Positions 10,561 to 23,606 of a stretch of 64,000 nucleotides of DNA are shown here, piece after piece. The position numbers were made by a program, and so were the translations under genes. The DNA comes from Mytilisepta virgata (taxonomy: Eukaryota; Mollusca; Bivalvia; Mytilida; Mytilidae), in contig CM051517.1 of NCBI GenBank assembly GCA_028015205.1, forward strand, positions 40,745,135-40,809,134, in the 5' to 3' direction. How positions within the stretch are numbered: position 1 is the first letter of the stretch; each line of letters begins with the position of its first letter. The notes below the pieces were generated by a model. That model did not search any database and was not told the DNA's origin. It worked only from the letters and a program-made list of their open reading frames with translations.

Positions 10561-12587
10561 TAGACCTTTTTGTTTCTATTGCTCACAACGTTTTGGTGTT
10601 ACATTATTTATTTATTTTTTGGTTTTCCAAAGTTTTGGCCACGAGCGTACCCGATGAAGGCCAATCCAGAAATGCCCATGCCTCTTGCTATCGTATTGTT
10701 CATAACTGTAGGTATATTTGTAGTTTCAGCATATAACCTACAGCACAGTATATCTACGTAACAGAAACTCATATTGAAAGTATTAAATTATAGCTTCATC
10801 TTTTTTCTTTGATCATCATCATCACTGAAAAAAAACAAGACATAATACTGAATAGATTTCGTCAGTGACTGATAAGATCTCATTTAAGAAAAAAATGATT
10901 GATAAATTATCCTTTGCTGCACACTTTCATGATTAATCATAGTCTCAAGCTTTCCTGTAATAGCTTATGACACTTCTTTCATTCGGTTCAGAGCATCTTT
11001 ATTTACTTTCTATATAATTTTGTTGACTTGGAATGAAGTTCGTACTGAGTGTTGCTTTTTAATACAAAGAGAAAATTGAAACAGATAATTATAAGATTTC
11101 TTTTATTCATAAAAAATGGAAAAATGGTATTTTAGAATGATGTCAGTTAGGTCAGGCCAGGTTTTTAGAATGTCAGTATTGAACCGAAATCTTGTTCGTT
11201 AATTTGCATTGATGTTAAAAAAAAGAAATACACTGACACTTACAGTAAGAAAAATTATTGGGAAACCTCAGAATATTTATCTTTGTAATTAGCTAGGATA
11301 ACTTATGTAGTTACACCTGTGGCTGACAGTTAAATTGATTTTCCAATGTTCTCGGTGATATTTTAGATAAGCAAGACTAATGTGATGAATTTTTGTGTTT
11401 GGTTTTTTTGTCCGTAGCTTTTAAGAAATACAAAGTCAGATTTCACTGGTGACTTCGCTTTTTTTGTCGGTTAAAAATGACAGTTCTGGCAAGAACACTT
11501 ATTTGATGAAATATTGAAATCTAGCAAATGTGGGTACATATAATAGGAGGACCCATTTAGAGGATATCAATATGAATAGCAACAATTTAAGCTCTCTTCA
11601 TTTGCCTTTCAAATTATGTTCCCCAGTATTACACGTGTTACTTTCTCATGTGCAGAAAATCTATTTATTGAAAAAATTAGGAATAAAACAGTCAAAATGA
11701 AAGACAAATATGTTTATTTTATTACACGTATTTTCTTCAGAATAATAAGCATCTGGATTTATTAGGATAGCACAAAATCGATTGTCCTAGCTGCGAGGAA
11801 TATTACAATGGAGACTAATGTAAATTCGGAAATTGAAATGATGTTTTATATGACAAAATTATTGCGAAGAATGCGACATTTTTGCAAATCGCATTTTGGA
11901 TTTTGCAAATATATACGACTAAGGAAAGAACTTCAATTTCATTTATTAATTTATTAATATTATCTGTTATACGATAGACTCGCATTAATAAATGCACGCA
12001 AAACGTCGTGAATTTACAATAACTTATAATTTCACCCTTATTTTCGCGCAAAATACATCACTCAAAAATTCAAAACTCAGAACGAGAAGTCGGGGCTACA
12101 TGTCTGTATATTGCAATTAAATAAGATAATCAAATAAAATCCATAAGCATTCAAAATTTAGCATCACAACCCGGACTTCTTCATTCTTCAGAACTCCAGA
12201 ATTTCAAAATATACAAAGTCAAGACACATAATAGACTTTTGCGTCCTATAAGTTGATATTTGGAGTTTCAAATAAAACTCCTATAAGGTTAACACTGGCT
12301 TCCTTTACAAAATCATGTGTTGCACAAACATAACTAAATATAATGCTACAATAAGTTTTGATATAAACTTGCGCCGAGACTCAACATTTTATATGTATTA
12401 AAGAAACCCAATACAGCAGAGAAAAGTTATTAGATATCAGTGAATCTAGTGTGTTGTTATCAGTAGTAGATGTCAAATCGTCATGGTTCTTCATTTTTTT
12501 TTAAATCAGAAACTGCAAGTAACCCTACTGAAAATATGCTCTTGTGGAAACCAGAAGCATCCAAGCGCTGGTAATCGCAATGAGTAA
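10561..12587. other. AT-rich non-coding stretch
   Basis: No gene is recognised. Around 10640-10680 the sequence CGATGAAGGCCAATCCAGAAAT resembles, in degraded form, a hammerhead-type motif familiar to me from mussel repeats. The cleavage triplet is not preserved, so it is not called as a ribozyme. Confidence 0.4.
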
Positions 12588-13550
12588 CAAGTTTTAGCTT
12601 CTAAAAAGCTGTGGACTGCTTCGCTGTATCTTAATTTATGGTAATATGGGAGCATGTGGTTGTTGATTTAGTATTGGAATTCTCTGTTGGCCAGTAAAAT
12701 TTTCCGTGCGAAAACAACAAATAGACACGACTATGGAGGTGTGCCCGGGGACGGGGGGGGGGGGGGGGGGGTTACAGGCTATCCTTTTGGGTATAACTGT
12801 GCCGACAGCACTTGCCAAATCATACTCTGTTCTAACAAGAAAACATTGAAAAGCATACCCTGTTCTAGACACGCTCAGAAAATGTATACCCCATATAAAA
12901 TGGATCCTGTTCTAGACCCAGGTTCTAGACTGTATCTTAAACAGTTAAATAAGCGATCCTGTTCTAGACAAATACTTTGTTTAAAAAAGACCCTGTTCTC
13001 ACCAGCAGGGCATGCAAAAGCGACCCTGTTCTAACCAACAGGACATGAGAAAGGGACCCTGTTCTAACCAGCAGGGCATGAAAAAGCGACCTTGTTTAGC
13101 ACACTCGTGCCACTAAAAATATAGGAAGTAACCCCCCCCCCCCCCCCGCCCCTACTCGGGGAGGTGTGCCTAGATTGGCAGAAGTTATAAAGTAGAGATC
13201 ATGCATTTTTTGTTGTAAACATAGGATTATAGTGTATACGATTAAGCCAAACAAATCGAGTGTATTATTATTATAATTGATTTCAATAATGAATTTCAGA
13301 ATATATAAATATTACAAAAACATGTAATGACCGTTGATCGGAACAGATATACACATAGTTAATTTTCCGGCTTTTGATGATTTCTCCTGAACGAGTAAAG
13401 TCTGTAATTCTTTATATCATTTAAACCAATGGCTGTTGCTGTATCTCATCCGCATCATAAAGTAACCAATCAGCGATCAGTAATTATTTCAAGATGGCGT
13501 GTATGTCTACTGAAACTAATAGCTCAGCACCGTGATGCGAAGCAAAAATG
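12588..13550 (+). repeat. Dispersed repeat B, copy 1, with a 414-bp insert
   Basis: 12588-12745 and 13160-13550 are homologous, in inverted orientation, to 17810-18352. Shared segments include 'AAAAAGCTGTGGACTGCTTC', 'TTCCGTGCGAAAACAACAAA' and, near the other end, CAAGATGGCGTGTATGTC. No open frame of note spans the repeat core. The copy is interrupted by the insert described separately. The two copies, about 4.3 kb apart and oppositely oriented, are a potential inversion substrate. Confidence 0.75.
12746..13159 (+). mobile_element. Insert bounded by G19 and C16 tracts with 33-bp tandem repeats
   Basis: The insert begins CGGGGAC followed by 19 G (12753-12771) and ends with 16 C (13132-13147) and GCCCCTACTCGG. 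It is flanked by an 11-bp direct repeat GGAGGTGTGCC (12735-12745 and 13160-13170), which is present only once in the other copy of the host repeat at about 18.19 kb, so that copy gives the empty site. The interior holds three near-identical 33-bp units (12989-13087) with a GACCCTGTTCTAACCAGCAG core, preceded by more diverged CTGTTCTAGAC-containing units. The inverted GC tracts act as rough terminal repeats. No coding capacity or known family is recognised. Confidence 0.7.
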
Positions 13551-14334
13551 TAGCTTGGACATAAGAAACCAAAAAGTAAACACTTAGGGTTTTCTAAACA
13601 TATACAAGAAATTTTTAAAATTATTTTCATGGAAAACAATCGTTAGTAAATAATTTCTTTACACATAAATATAGCTTGTCCCACAAATGCCTTATAAATG
13701 GAACGTTCGTATGCACTAGAGAACAAAACTAGTCTGTTTTCCTGCTCTTTTAAACGCCAATAGCATCATTCGAAAAAGAGGTTTGTAACATCAGGTCTAA
13801 AATAGACCAATGCCCGTTCATCTTCATTTGTAAGATTTTCTTGATTCCAAATAATACACAGTCAAAACAGAAAATAGAGTTTTATAAGCTGAACGTGTAA
13901 CCTTACTACTTGACATAATTTATTAGCAAACCTATGTTTTTATAAAATTATTAGAATTTCAAAGCTCAAGACTACACTGTGATCAATTTAAAGATTTAAG
14001 CTCGTTTTTGAGCACTTGTAATAAAAAATGTAACCTGCACATCTGTATAACCGTGTTTAGACAAGGTCTTTGCTCGTTTTTGTTTTACGAGTATGATAAT
14101 GGTTTCTATGATCACTTGATTAACGTACATGATCCAATAATGTTAACTGCTTTTCTCTTTAAGATTAAGGGCAATGATACCCAGTAATAAAGTAAAAATA
14201 CGGTCATTATAATATGACTAATCTTCATATTTGAATACTTAAAATCTACAACGAGTGACCGACAACATATCATGGCGCATGCGTTTTAAGTTTAAACCTA
14301 ATTATTTATTGTGGATTAGTCATACCAACCCATG
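13551..14334. other. AT-rich non-coding stretch, nothing recognised
   Basis: No gene, RNA or matching repeat is seen. Confidence 0.45.
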
Positions 14335-14582
14335 TTAATCCCTCTCCACTTGGAAAGGGAATCCCGTAGCGACATACGTGACCAGGGTCCTGATCCCCCT
14401 AAACACGGGACAGCCATTTGTCGACCCCAATCCAACAGACTAGCATCGGCCATTCACGCAAAACGTATCGATGGAGGGCTGCAAATTTGATAGCTGAAAT
14501 TTTCATCGCGAACGGGAATCAAACCAGGGACCTTTGGTTTCGTAGTCCGATACTCTAACCACTATCCCACTGCCTGGGAAAA
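14335..14582 (-). repeat. tRNA-derived SINE
   Basis: On the minus strand the element starts near 14580 with CAGTGGGATAGTGGTTAGAG, giving an A box (complement of 14552-14564). A perfect B box GGTTTGATTCC follows (complement of 14515-14525). The D-arm and anticodon-arm-like segments are tRNA-like but the acceptor stem is not closed, so this is a SINE head. An unrelated body of about 170 bp continues to about 14335 and ends near CGCTACGGGAT. Transcription would be by RNA polymerase III, and mobility would rely on a LINE. Body family not recognised. Confidence 0.7.
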
Positions 14583-17500
14583 AATGTATGTTCGTGGGTT
14601 CTTATTTTGTGAATTCAGAATTTAAAAAAAAATGCTGAAAATGTGGAAAGTATTTAATATAAAATATATATTATTGTTTTAGGTATGTTAGATTTCCTTT
14701 TGAAGTGTAATCAGTGATTAATTTTATCTTGTGTATATTACCATTCAGGGCTTAATCAAAACTTAATATTGTAAAAAAAAAACGATTCATATTTCGTTGT
14801 GTTCTTAAATTGGTTGATTTATATGTCTATTACATTCACGAAACTTGGTGTATCACCAATAATAAGTGTTTCACAATAATATTTTTAATAATTGGATTCA
14901 TAAATTAAGTTTTACTCAATTCCTTCAACATTGTTCTCCTTGAACGTCACATACAAAAGTGCAGCAAAACTGGTGGAATAATTTAATTTTTTAACCTAAT
15001 GGTTGCCAATGAGGATTGACTAACGTACTCAAGATGATAAAACAGTCAGATAAAATATTACATGTAAAAAATTAAATCAGTATTGGCATGAAATTGATAT
15101 TTATATTTTTATATTTTTTTAAAATCCGAGTAGCTCTTTAGTGTATAGCTCTGTCCTTCCATGGGTTTTCGTTCTTTTTTTGTCTTATCGCATTTTACTT
15201 GAATCTGCTCTGCAACATGTTATTATTTCGGCTTTATACATCTGGCAGCTGTTAGCACTACTGACAAATCATAATTCGACAAAATACAAAACTATGCACA
15301 TGTCTAGGCATGCACCAGGAAAGGTATATAGTTAAGTTTTATCAAATCTTTTCAAATTCTTAAATGATATGTGATGGTATCTCGTTGTTGCATACCCCAT
15401 ATCTTTCGGAACATATATTAAAATATTAAGTTTTATGTTTTATACAGCCTAAATTAAATCTTATTTTTCCATTACAGGTTCTTTATCAAACATAATAATA
15501 TGGTTTCTGGTACAGTGTTTCCTTTTTGTTTTCCTGGCTGTCCAAAAAATCTCTGCAAGATGTTACCTCATTGACAAATTTCCCCGATGCGTTCATTGGA
15601 CTGATATGGCCTCTATAATTGGTACCTTCCATTTAAAGATTTGTGACTTGACTTCCAATTAAAGTGGCATGCTTCCTGAAAGAAATTTATTACCATATTT
15701 AATATAATTTGTTAGCATAGCAATAGATATATAATACCTCACATGGATTCATTTGTTGTTTAGATTAAATAAGATATTCCCATGTGAGTAAAGGATACAG
15801 TTTTGGTTCTGAACAAATTAATGAACCATTTTATTTCTCATAAACAACTATAAATAAGTATTGATTTACAAGAAAAGAAAACCACAGTCTTAATTCGGGC
15901 TGAATCAAATCTACTTCTAGTGACTTATCAAAAGAAAAACAAACCAAATTAGAGATTTAATAAGAGATTCTATAAATCGCCAAAGAAAGAACACTGTCAG
16001 ACCTTATTTGGATAAATGAACGAAACAACTGTAAATGAATACGGTGCTTGGTTTATTTCAAAAATGAACTAATCATGTAATTGACACCAAAAGCAAGACA
16101 AATGTGATGTGCAGAGTGAATATAACTAGCTGAGAAATCCCAACTGGCCATATTCAAAGTTTCAAATTCTGAGTGCTAGTTAAAATATTACAGTGTAAAA
16201 TATTGTTAACATCAATCCATGACATATAAAATAACCCCCCCTCCCTTTAGCTGCCTTAACATTACAAAATTTTACAAACAAGGCGAGCTACTTTTTATAC
16301 AAGCACGTCATCAGTGCCCTCTGGAAAAGGTTATTAACAATCTTGAACTATGCATTATTTGTGTCAGGTGTCATTGACTGGACGGCTGCATCTGTAGTCC
16401 TATAGGGTATTCTTAACTCAATTTCTAATGTTATAGTTCCGAGTAGAAATTCATGTAAACAATTTGTTCTTTGAAACTGAAGAGTATCTCCCTCAGTCGT
16501 CTTTGGCTTTTCCAGAGTATCACAGAAAACAATAGAATATACATACTTTAGCAATAAAACGCGAGATTTCAGATGTTTTATACAGTCTTATTTTTAATGA
16601 AAAGATATTTTTTATCGTATACAAGATGAAATTGATTTTCCATGAGACGACCTTATTGTATTTTCATTTAGAAATAAACAAAATATCTTTGTTCGCTTTA
16701 CTGAACTTGTAAATGTCTAATTTTCTAATCACAGCTTATTCTAATTTTATTTAAATTAAGTGGTTATGAAGAATCTCTTTTATGTTTGGTAGAATTATTT
16801 GCTAGACAATTTTACGTTATTTATGCAGTTTACTATTGCAACTGAGTTTTTCTACTAACACTGAGGTGATAACGCTGTTGTTGGACTGGTAAGCAAAAAT
16901 TATTTAACTTTATCAACAAAACTAGGTTTGCAGAAAGACAAAACTTCCCATAGCTAGATAACGGGTATACTCTTAAGGCCCGTGTTGATTTATTGCTCGC
17001 CAACAAAACTAGGTTCGCTTTACACTGCTAATCAATGGTACCTAGAAATCCTCTATCCAAAACTGTGATGCCACTGCTGTTTGACTGTGCGGCCAGGAAG
17101 TTATTAACAACCATAGTGCAAGAAGGGATAATAATTATTAAATGTACTTATTATTATTAGATCATGCTCACACGATCTTAAATTTCATGGTTTGAATACC
17201 CTAGTCTTTTTGGGGCATTTAAGAGAATGCTACTCGTATGTACATGTATATGCAAAAATCTGTACATTCGTATGTTATGTGTACACTCTTTTTTATATTT
17301 GCATTCATAAAAAACCTGCACACTGAAAAAAAAGAAACTATTAAAAAGTGCTCTTCATTTGATAAAATTAAAGATTTTTTGAAGATAATGTGTCTTTAAT
17401 AAACTAAGTGAATTTTAAAGATTGCATCTTAAAATTAAATAATCTATCGAATGATATGCTTTCACGATAATTTGACATTATCTACTGTTTCTTGAAATTT

Positions 17501-17809
17501 GTAGATGAACTTCAATTTTTTGTTGTTTGTTTCCCGCAAAGTGATTGATAGCACATTTGATCTAAATCTGTTCGTACGACTACCAGCTGTTTTATAAGAA
17601 CTAAATATATTTTTTTCTATGATGTGTTTTCTTAATATTTTTTTCTCTTGAAAGTAAGAGATGAGTTGAAATAAATGTTAGGCGTAAGAAAACAACCTAT
17701 GATCTCAGGGATACATGTACATGTACAAGGAAAGAGTGTCCTTAAAGTTTGGGGAAAAACAACATTCTAAAAATGTAATTAAAAACGTTGCCTAGAATTA
17801 AATAGTAGA
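14583..17809. other. AT-rich non-coding stretch, nothing recognised
   Basis: Several short open frames occur, none with coding character. TACATGTA octamers lie near 15059, 17239 and 17712 (a tandem pair). No repeat matching elsewhere was seen. Confidence 0.45.
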
Positions 17810-18352
17810 ATATTTTTGCTTCGCATCACTGTGCGGAGCTATTAGTTTCAGTAGACATACACGCCATCTTGAAATAATTACTGAGCGCTGTTTGGTTACT
17901 TTATGATGCGGCTGAGATACAACAACAGCCATTGGTTTAAATGAGATAAAGAATTACAGACTTCAGTCGTTCAGGATAAGTCATCAAAAGCCGGAAAATT
18001 AACTATGTGTGTATCAGTTCCGATCAACTGTCATTACACGTTTTTGTAATATTCATATATTCTGAAATTCATTATTGAAATCAATTATTAATGCGTGTAT
18101 ATCTGCATTGTTAATCTGCAATATACACACGGTCCTATAATCCTATGTTTACAAATCTCTACCTTATAACTTCTGCCAATCTAGGCACACCTCCAGAGTC
18201 GTGTCTATTTGTTGTTTTCGCACGGAAAATTTTACTGGTCAACAGAGAATTCCAATACTAAATCAACAACCACGTGCTCACATATTACCATAAATTAAGA
18301 TACAGCGAAGCAGTCCACAGCTTTTTAGAAAGCTAAAACTTGTGAAAATATT
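17810..18352 (-). repeat. Dispersed repeat B, copy 2 (uninterrupted)
   Basis: Inverted homologue of 12588-13550, lacking the G/C-tract insert. It reads continuously through the site equivalent to 12745/13160 (GGCACACCTCCAGAGTCGTG on the plus strand near 18185). It therefore serves as the empty-site reference for the insert. No coding capacity. Confidence 0.75.
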
Positions 18353-19107
18353 ATAATCGCCAAATTATAAAAGTAGGTTCATTGTTGCTCGGCAAAAAAA
18401 ATATGACTCCATGCATTAAAGTTTGTTATTTACAAAAGTGAAAACAGTGTAATATTTGTTTACCGCATGCATTATTTTTCGACGAACTCGCTGGCTTCTC
18501 AAAGGAATTTGTGGAATATATAATTAGCAAAACTCTATAACTTCTAATTGTATTTTAATTAATAATACTGAAAACCCTCACATAAGGGCCAGATTCAGCT
18601 ACTATTCGGGACTATTAATATAATCTTAGGATCATAAGTAAATCTTATCAAGTAGAATAGGAATACATATTGATCTAAGTAATAAAATATACAAGTTATT
18701 TAATAACTTTGATGTAAGCTGTACCTCTTTACTGTTGAAAGAAATCAACAAATAAAATGAACCTCATTTCGTCTGGTTACAACAGTTTTGTACAAAGAAA
18801 ATACACCATCTGTGGTAACGGACATGAAATTCATATACTTTGATGATATATTTAAAAATATTTACAGATTACATGCATGTTGAACATTCAATAATTATTT
18901 TTTTTCGGGTTGTTGCATATATTAAAGATTTATTTGATATTTGAAACGATTAAAATCATTTATTGTACTATATTATGTTTAATTTATATATATTTACATA
19001 ATGTGTAACATTTTACATTCAATAATGCAACTGTAAATCGTATTTGTAAAGCAATAAACTGAGATATTTAAGAGTAACAAGGCCAATTTCATATAATTTT
19101 TTTTTCA

Positions 19108-19375
19108 GTCTATGAAGAAATAATCTCAATCACCTGGTGCACACTAAAGTAGCGGGTTATTTGAAAGTGTGCACCATGTGCATTGAGGTTATTTCGAATA
19201 GACTGAATACAAAATTACCGTCAATGCTTATACTAGTAGTTGTTTTGACGTCTAAAACGTCGAGATTCCCTTTAATGACGTCATAGTAGAAAAGAAAATT
19301 CAGTCTATGATATGATAGACCAAATAAATTTGACCAATCAAATGACGCATAACATCCAGTATTAAATTATTATAA
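19108..19375 (-). repeat. Outer hairpin-bearing repeat, copy without MITE
   Basis: Reverse-complement copy of 1040-1187 plus 3121-3263. The hairpin is at 19108-19204 (arms containing CAATCACCTGGTGCACAC and its near complement). The segment with TGACGTCATAGTAGAAAAG and the CATATCATAGAC palindrome follows at 19270-19325, and sequence matching GACCAATCAAATGACGC lies at 19331-19348. The TTAA MITE is absent, and the junction region (about 19215-19245) differs slightly from a perfect empty site. Confidence 0.7.
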
Positions 19376-20556
19376 TTTAATTCTATAAACGATAGATATT
19401 GTAAGTACACTTGTACATAACATAGTGTAAGCCTAAATTCTTCTTTAGTAGATAAATATATATCCCAGTTATGACTTCTCTCTTCAGAAATGAAAGGCGA
19501 TATGGGATATATGTCGATGAAACAACAAGCCTCAAACAGAATACAAAAGTACATACACACTTTAATAATTACCAATTAATTTATTATAGCATAATATACA
19601 AATAACAATAACAAAAATATGAACAGATCAAACAAAATAATCAATTAAAGGAATTCGAAAACAAGTCAATGGACTTGTATTAATTTGTCCTTCGGGACAC
19701 ATTAAAACAGCAGGTCTCACATACAATGATTATCTTTTATATAACATTTGCCAGAATCTGACGTTGCTTATGAAAAGTTGAGGAACAGTGTTGTTATATT
19801 TTAAATATTAAAAAAAACATTTGATCTCCGCAGTACATGGATATGGCGATCACCTTTTAAATGAATCCGCAAATATATCAAGTACAGAAATATGCAGCCT
19901 TTGCGAAAATTATCAAAGTGAATAATTCTGAAAGTTGAAATCCAATGATAGATACACGCTGAATGAAAAGACTCCTTAAAATTAATAATAAAAGTAAGGT
20001 TTTATTTTCAGAATTCGAGGTAAGAAAGATACGGTATATATTTGTAATTTGTTTTAAAATACATGTACCTTGGAAAAGAAAACATTGCTGGTTACATGTA
20101 ACCTCTAAGTAGAATCTTCTAAAATCAAATTCGAGTGTACACTGGGGTACGACTTAATCTATTAACTTCTTTTGTAAAAACACTTACATTTGTACGATTT
20201 CCCATTTTCTGTAAATTAATAAGCTTGTTCGAGGCATTTCATTCATCGCTTTAGTCACTTTTGTAGAGGAAATAGTTACCATGGTAATGTCATCTTTTTG
20301 AATAAATACTTTGCAGGATTTATAAAACAAGGCTTTATCATTATTTCTAATTTTGTATTAAACTTTCTAATTTCTGTATAATCTCATATTACAAATGTAC
20401 ATAGTGCTGTATTCTAACTTTCCATAATATATCCAACATTTTTTGTCATTTGTAATATTAAGATGCGTTTTGTTATTAAAGGAATCTTTTCAGAACTTTT
20501 AATTGCGAAAGTGAGATCACGTTTTGCTTATTGTGAGTCTTTCCTTTAATCTTAAC
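19376..20556. other. AT-rich non-coding stretch, nothing recognised
   Basis: No gene or repeat is recognised. TACATGTA octamers lie near 20062 and 20093. Confidence 0.45.
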
Positions 20557-20805
20557 AGCCTCGGTGGTCTCGAAGTAGCGTGCTCGCGCCTCGAGCGCTG
20601 AAGGTTTGATTCCCGGCAGGGTCTAACCAAAGACATTAAAAATTGGTATTTGCTGCTTCTCCGCCAAGCACGCGGCATCTAGGAGTAAGGGCAAAGATCC
20701 GGGTGGGGTGATATGTCTTCCTGCGGAGTGTCACTTTGCGAGCTAGCATGTTAAAAATCCGACTCAGAGTGTCGGTCTAGTACGAACAGGGTTTATGTAA
20801 CACAT
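20557..20805 (+). repeat. tRNA-derived SINE with conserved body
   Basis: The element starts GCCTCGGTGGTCTCGAAGTA (A-box region) and has a perfect B box GGTTTGATTCC at 20603-20613. The head is followed by a GC-rich body containing CTTCTCCGCCAAGCACGCGG and GGTGATATGTCTTCCTGCGG. It ends with AGCATGTTAAAAATCCGAC and GTCTAGTACGAACAGGGTTT. A second, older copy of the 3' half is at about 47228-47360, which defines the body as a repeat family. The element is Pol III-transcribed and non-coding. I do not assign a published family name. Confidence 0.75.
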
Positions 20806-23387
20806 TTATGTAACAAATGGTCTGTACTGTAACGGAGATGACCTCGTAAAATTTTAACTTGTGTCTAATCCATTGTAAATTTTGTAACGAAAAATACGTT
20901 TTAAATAACAAGTTCAATAAAACAAGGTTCATATTCAAATCATATCAACATGTTCTCGTCCTAATATGCATTTAATACTTAACACTGGACGTTAAACAAT
21001 AATTCGTCCACCCATCCTGTCCAAAACTACGTATGTAATCACCAACATTCATATTTGGTTCACTTTTCAAGATCTGTAGGTAAAGAAACATTCAAGACTT
21101 TGTAGGACATACATGTAACGAATTAGTTGGCTTAAGGTAACCTTTATTTAGTAATGAGTTATTCAATCAATTAACTGTGACCGTCTCATGTAATTTTTTA
21201 CCACAGACATTCCAAATGTTTTATGCACTCTGTTTGACAAATATTATTGACTAGCCCGTTAATTTAGATGAATTCCTGAAGAAATGTAATCATGTCGACA
21301 AGACATAAGATTAAACAGTTAGAAATGAAATCGTTCTTGGCTTTGGAATATTTCTTACACAATTATTATTATCAAATCATGCAGACTTTTTTGTCCTCAC
21401 AAGTATTATTAGAATAAGATGAGTTCTGGGACACCATTTTATGTCTACTAACTAAAAGATCGGATTCGTTCAACCTGCTGACTAATGACATAAGGTTAAC
21501 GGATTGATCGAATCTTCCAAGCACTAATTATTACAACCTTTATGTTACTAATATTTATGAAAATATCAATTTCATGATAAAATCTGTGAGAATGAAATTT
21601 ACTACTATACTATCATTATTCTAATACACCATTTATGGCGAGAACATGTTCAATCTGCGAATTAATACAACTTATCATTTATACAATGCTTTATCATCCT
21701 AGCCACCGACGTGGAATTGTAGTAAATCTTAATAGAGTAAGAAATCATTAATAGAATGAATTTTACAGGCTCCCTTTTTAGTAATATACCTTATACATTA
21801 ACTTTATTGTTCTGTCTTTTAAGATAATAACAAAATGTCCGATCGTTTCGCACAATCAATACAATGTAATTCTGCATTAATTTTGGCGTTGGAAAAACAA
21901 TAACCGGAAACACGTATAAAATTTCCCACGGTTATATTTCTATTTTTCTCAGATCTGCGTTTGTTAAAAGATAGAATAGACATTCGTTAGACCACCGATC
22001 AGTGTCGACAAATTCCATGAAATGTCATATTTTATGATTCCAGTTTTGATGCACAACATGTGCACATCTCGTAGATGCACGACTCATAAGTTTTGCTCAA
22101 AGCCTTAAATGCTGAAAACCAAAATAATATTCTAAAACGCTGGACTTTCAACACCACAACATTGGATTGAAAGATAAGCGAATAAGAGAATAGTTCGCAC
22201 TTAATTGTATTTACAATATCTATTAATAAATTGTAGATGGAAAGACCAGGGTACTAATTAGTTATCCATTGAATAGAAATTCGACTTTGAGCTTTTCTGT
22301 GCTAAGAAGAAAACCCCAATCCGTGTGATAGCAAGTTGTTTATTTTGCATTGTAGGCATCATAATATCTATTTCCAAATACTGCCAGTCCCTTTCAATAT
22401 CAAACGGTCCAATATAAGTCTCAGTGCCTTGTTATAAATAATAAGTGTATTAAAATTTGTAAAAAGGTACAGTATGTAAAATAAATACACATAAGATACA
22501 AATCCATTCACACTAATAACCGCTCTAAGAAAAGTCAGTGAGTTTGCAAGCTCCACGTCCTATATGTCGAAAATTACGATAGCACCCCACAGGCTTTTGA
22601 CATTTGTGACACACGAAATATGTATTGTCCAAGCGTATTGTTAGAAAACTTTTCCTGCTTCGCTTCTCTAAATGCATTATAAGCGAGTACAAAAAAATGC
22701 ATCCATATTTTGGTGTCAATACGTAGTAATAAAATCAAAATATAAATACATGTAGTAACAATATTGTAACCGACTACAAAATATGTTTTCTAATTTTGAA
22801 ATCAACGTTTTCGGCGATATTCAAAATCAGAGATCAGATATTACTCTGACGTTAAACAACCTGTTTAAAAATTAACTTGGGCCACCATAGGCACTTTCAT
22901 GTATCAATGTCTTACAACTATCCTCAAAAACGTTATGCTAAGATATACAGACTCCATAATTTTCTTACAAAAATGTTAATAATTTTAAGTAATAGCACCT
23001 CAACTATTGAGAACAACTGCTTAATAAAGATGGCGAATTGTTTCGTCTAATTGAATTTTGCCAAGTTTAAAAACGACAATGTCAACTTGACGAACCTTAT
23101 TTCTGGCGATGATATTTAAGGTTATCTCGGCAGAAAATTAATTTTAAATTCAACCAAAACTGATAATTTTTGTTTGCAATATTTCCCAGTATTATATATG
23201 AAGTGCGCTCTGACGTCTCACGTACAAAGTCAAAAGTCAATTCTACAACCAGCTGATTATGACAGAGGAATCTCGGACTGCCTTTAGGGTAAATTAATCG
23301 CCCAAGCTTAAAATACATTGCAGCTTCGCCTTGTCAGATCAGACCACGTCGTATGAAGATGGCCATGATTATGTTATATGTACTTAC
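20806..23387. other. AT-rich non-coding stretch, possible intron of the minus-strand gene
   Basis: If the splice donor at 23387 is real, this is intron or later-exon territory of that gene. A minus-strand open segment near 22530-22650 encodes CHKC and GCYRNFRHIGRGAC, but it has no convincing acceptor and I do not call it. No repeats are recognised. Confidence 0.4.
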
Positions 23388-23606
23388 CTTCATAAATAAT
23401 ACGACTTTTTCGAGATCGATTGCTCTTTGCGACGGAGGTAAAGAATGACGTATCACGTGTCGTTTTGTTAGGCATAGAAACAATAACAAAATAGCACGCC
23501 CGTTAAATTTTTGCGACAAAAACTGTACCAGAGATGCGACAATTTCTGTCCCAGAGGGGTATATCATGCCATGAATACAGAAAGCTAAAACTCGCCCGAC
23601 TTGCAT
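23388..23606 (-). CDS. Candidate first coding exon, product unknown (partial)
   Basis: An ATG at 23606 opens 73 codons, starting MQVGRVLAFCIHGMIYPSGT and ending VVLFMK. The frame stops at a textbook splice donor, AAG|GTAAGTA (donor GT at 23387-23386, phase 0). The segment is richer in CpG and G+C than its surroundings and lies just downstream of a promoter-like region, both typical of a first exon. A hydrophobic run AILLLFLCL could be membrane-embedded. I do not recognise the family. The alternative is a non-coding first exon that happens to be open. An upstream ATG in AAAATGGCGC (about 23650, minus) opens only a short uORF ending before this start. No following exon could be identified with confidence in 19-23 kb. 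Confidence 0.4.

Noticed and set aside
10640..10680. Retrozyme-type hammerhead
   Set aside because: CGATGAAGG…CCAGAAAT resembles the motif, but CUGAUGA and the GUC cleavage site are both altered.
12687..13034. 115-codon frame with a poly-glycine run
   Set aside because: It reads through the G19 tract and the tandem CTGTTCTAGAC units. This is repeat sequence, not a gene.
14515..14580. Functional tRNA gene
   Set aside because: A and B boxes are good, but the acceptor stem does not close and a SINE body follows. The same applies at 20557 and 4905-5014.
22525..22719. Minus-strand frame with CHKC…GCYRNF (zinc-knuckle-like)
   Set aside because: Only scattered cysteines, with no acceptor or donor and no further support.
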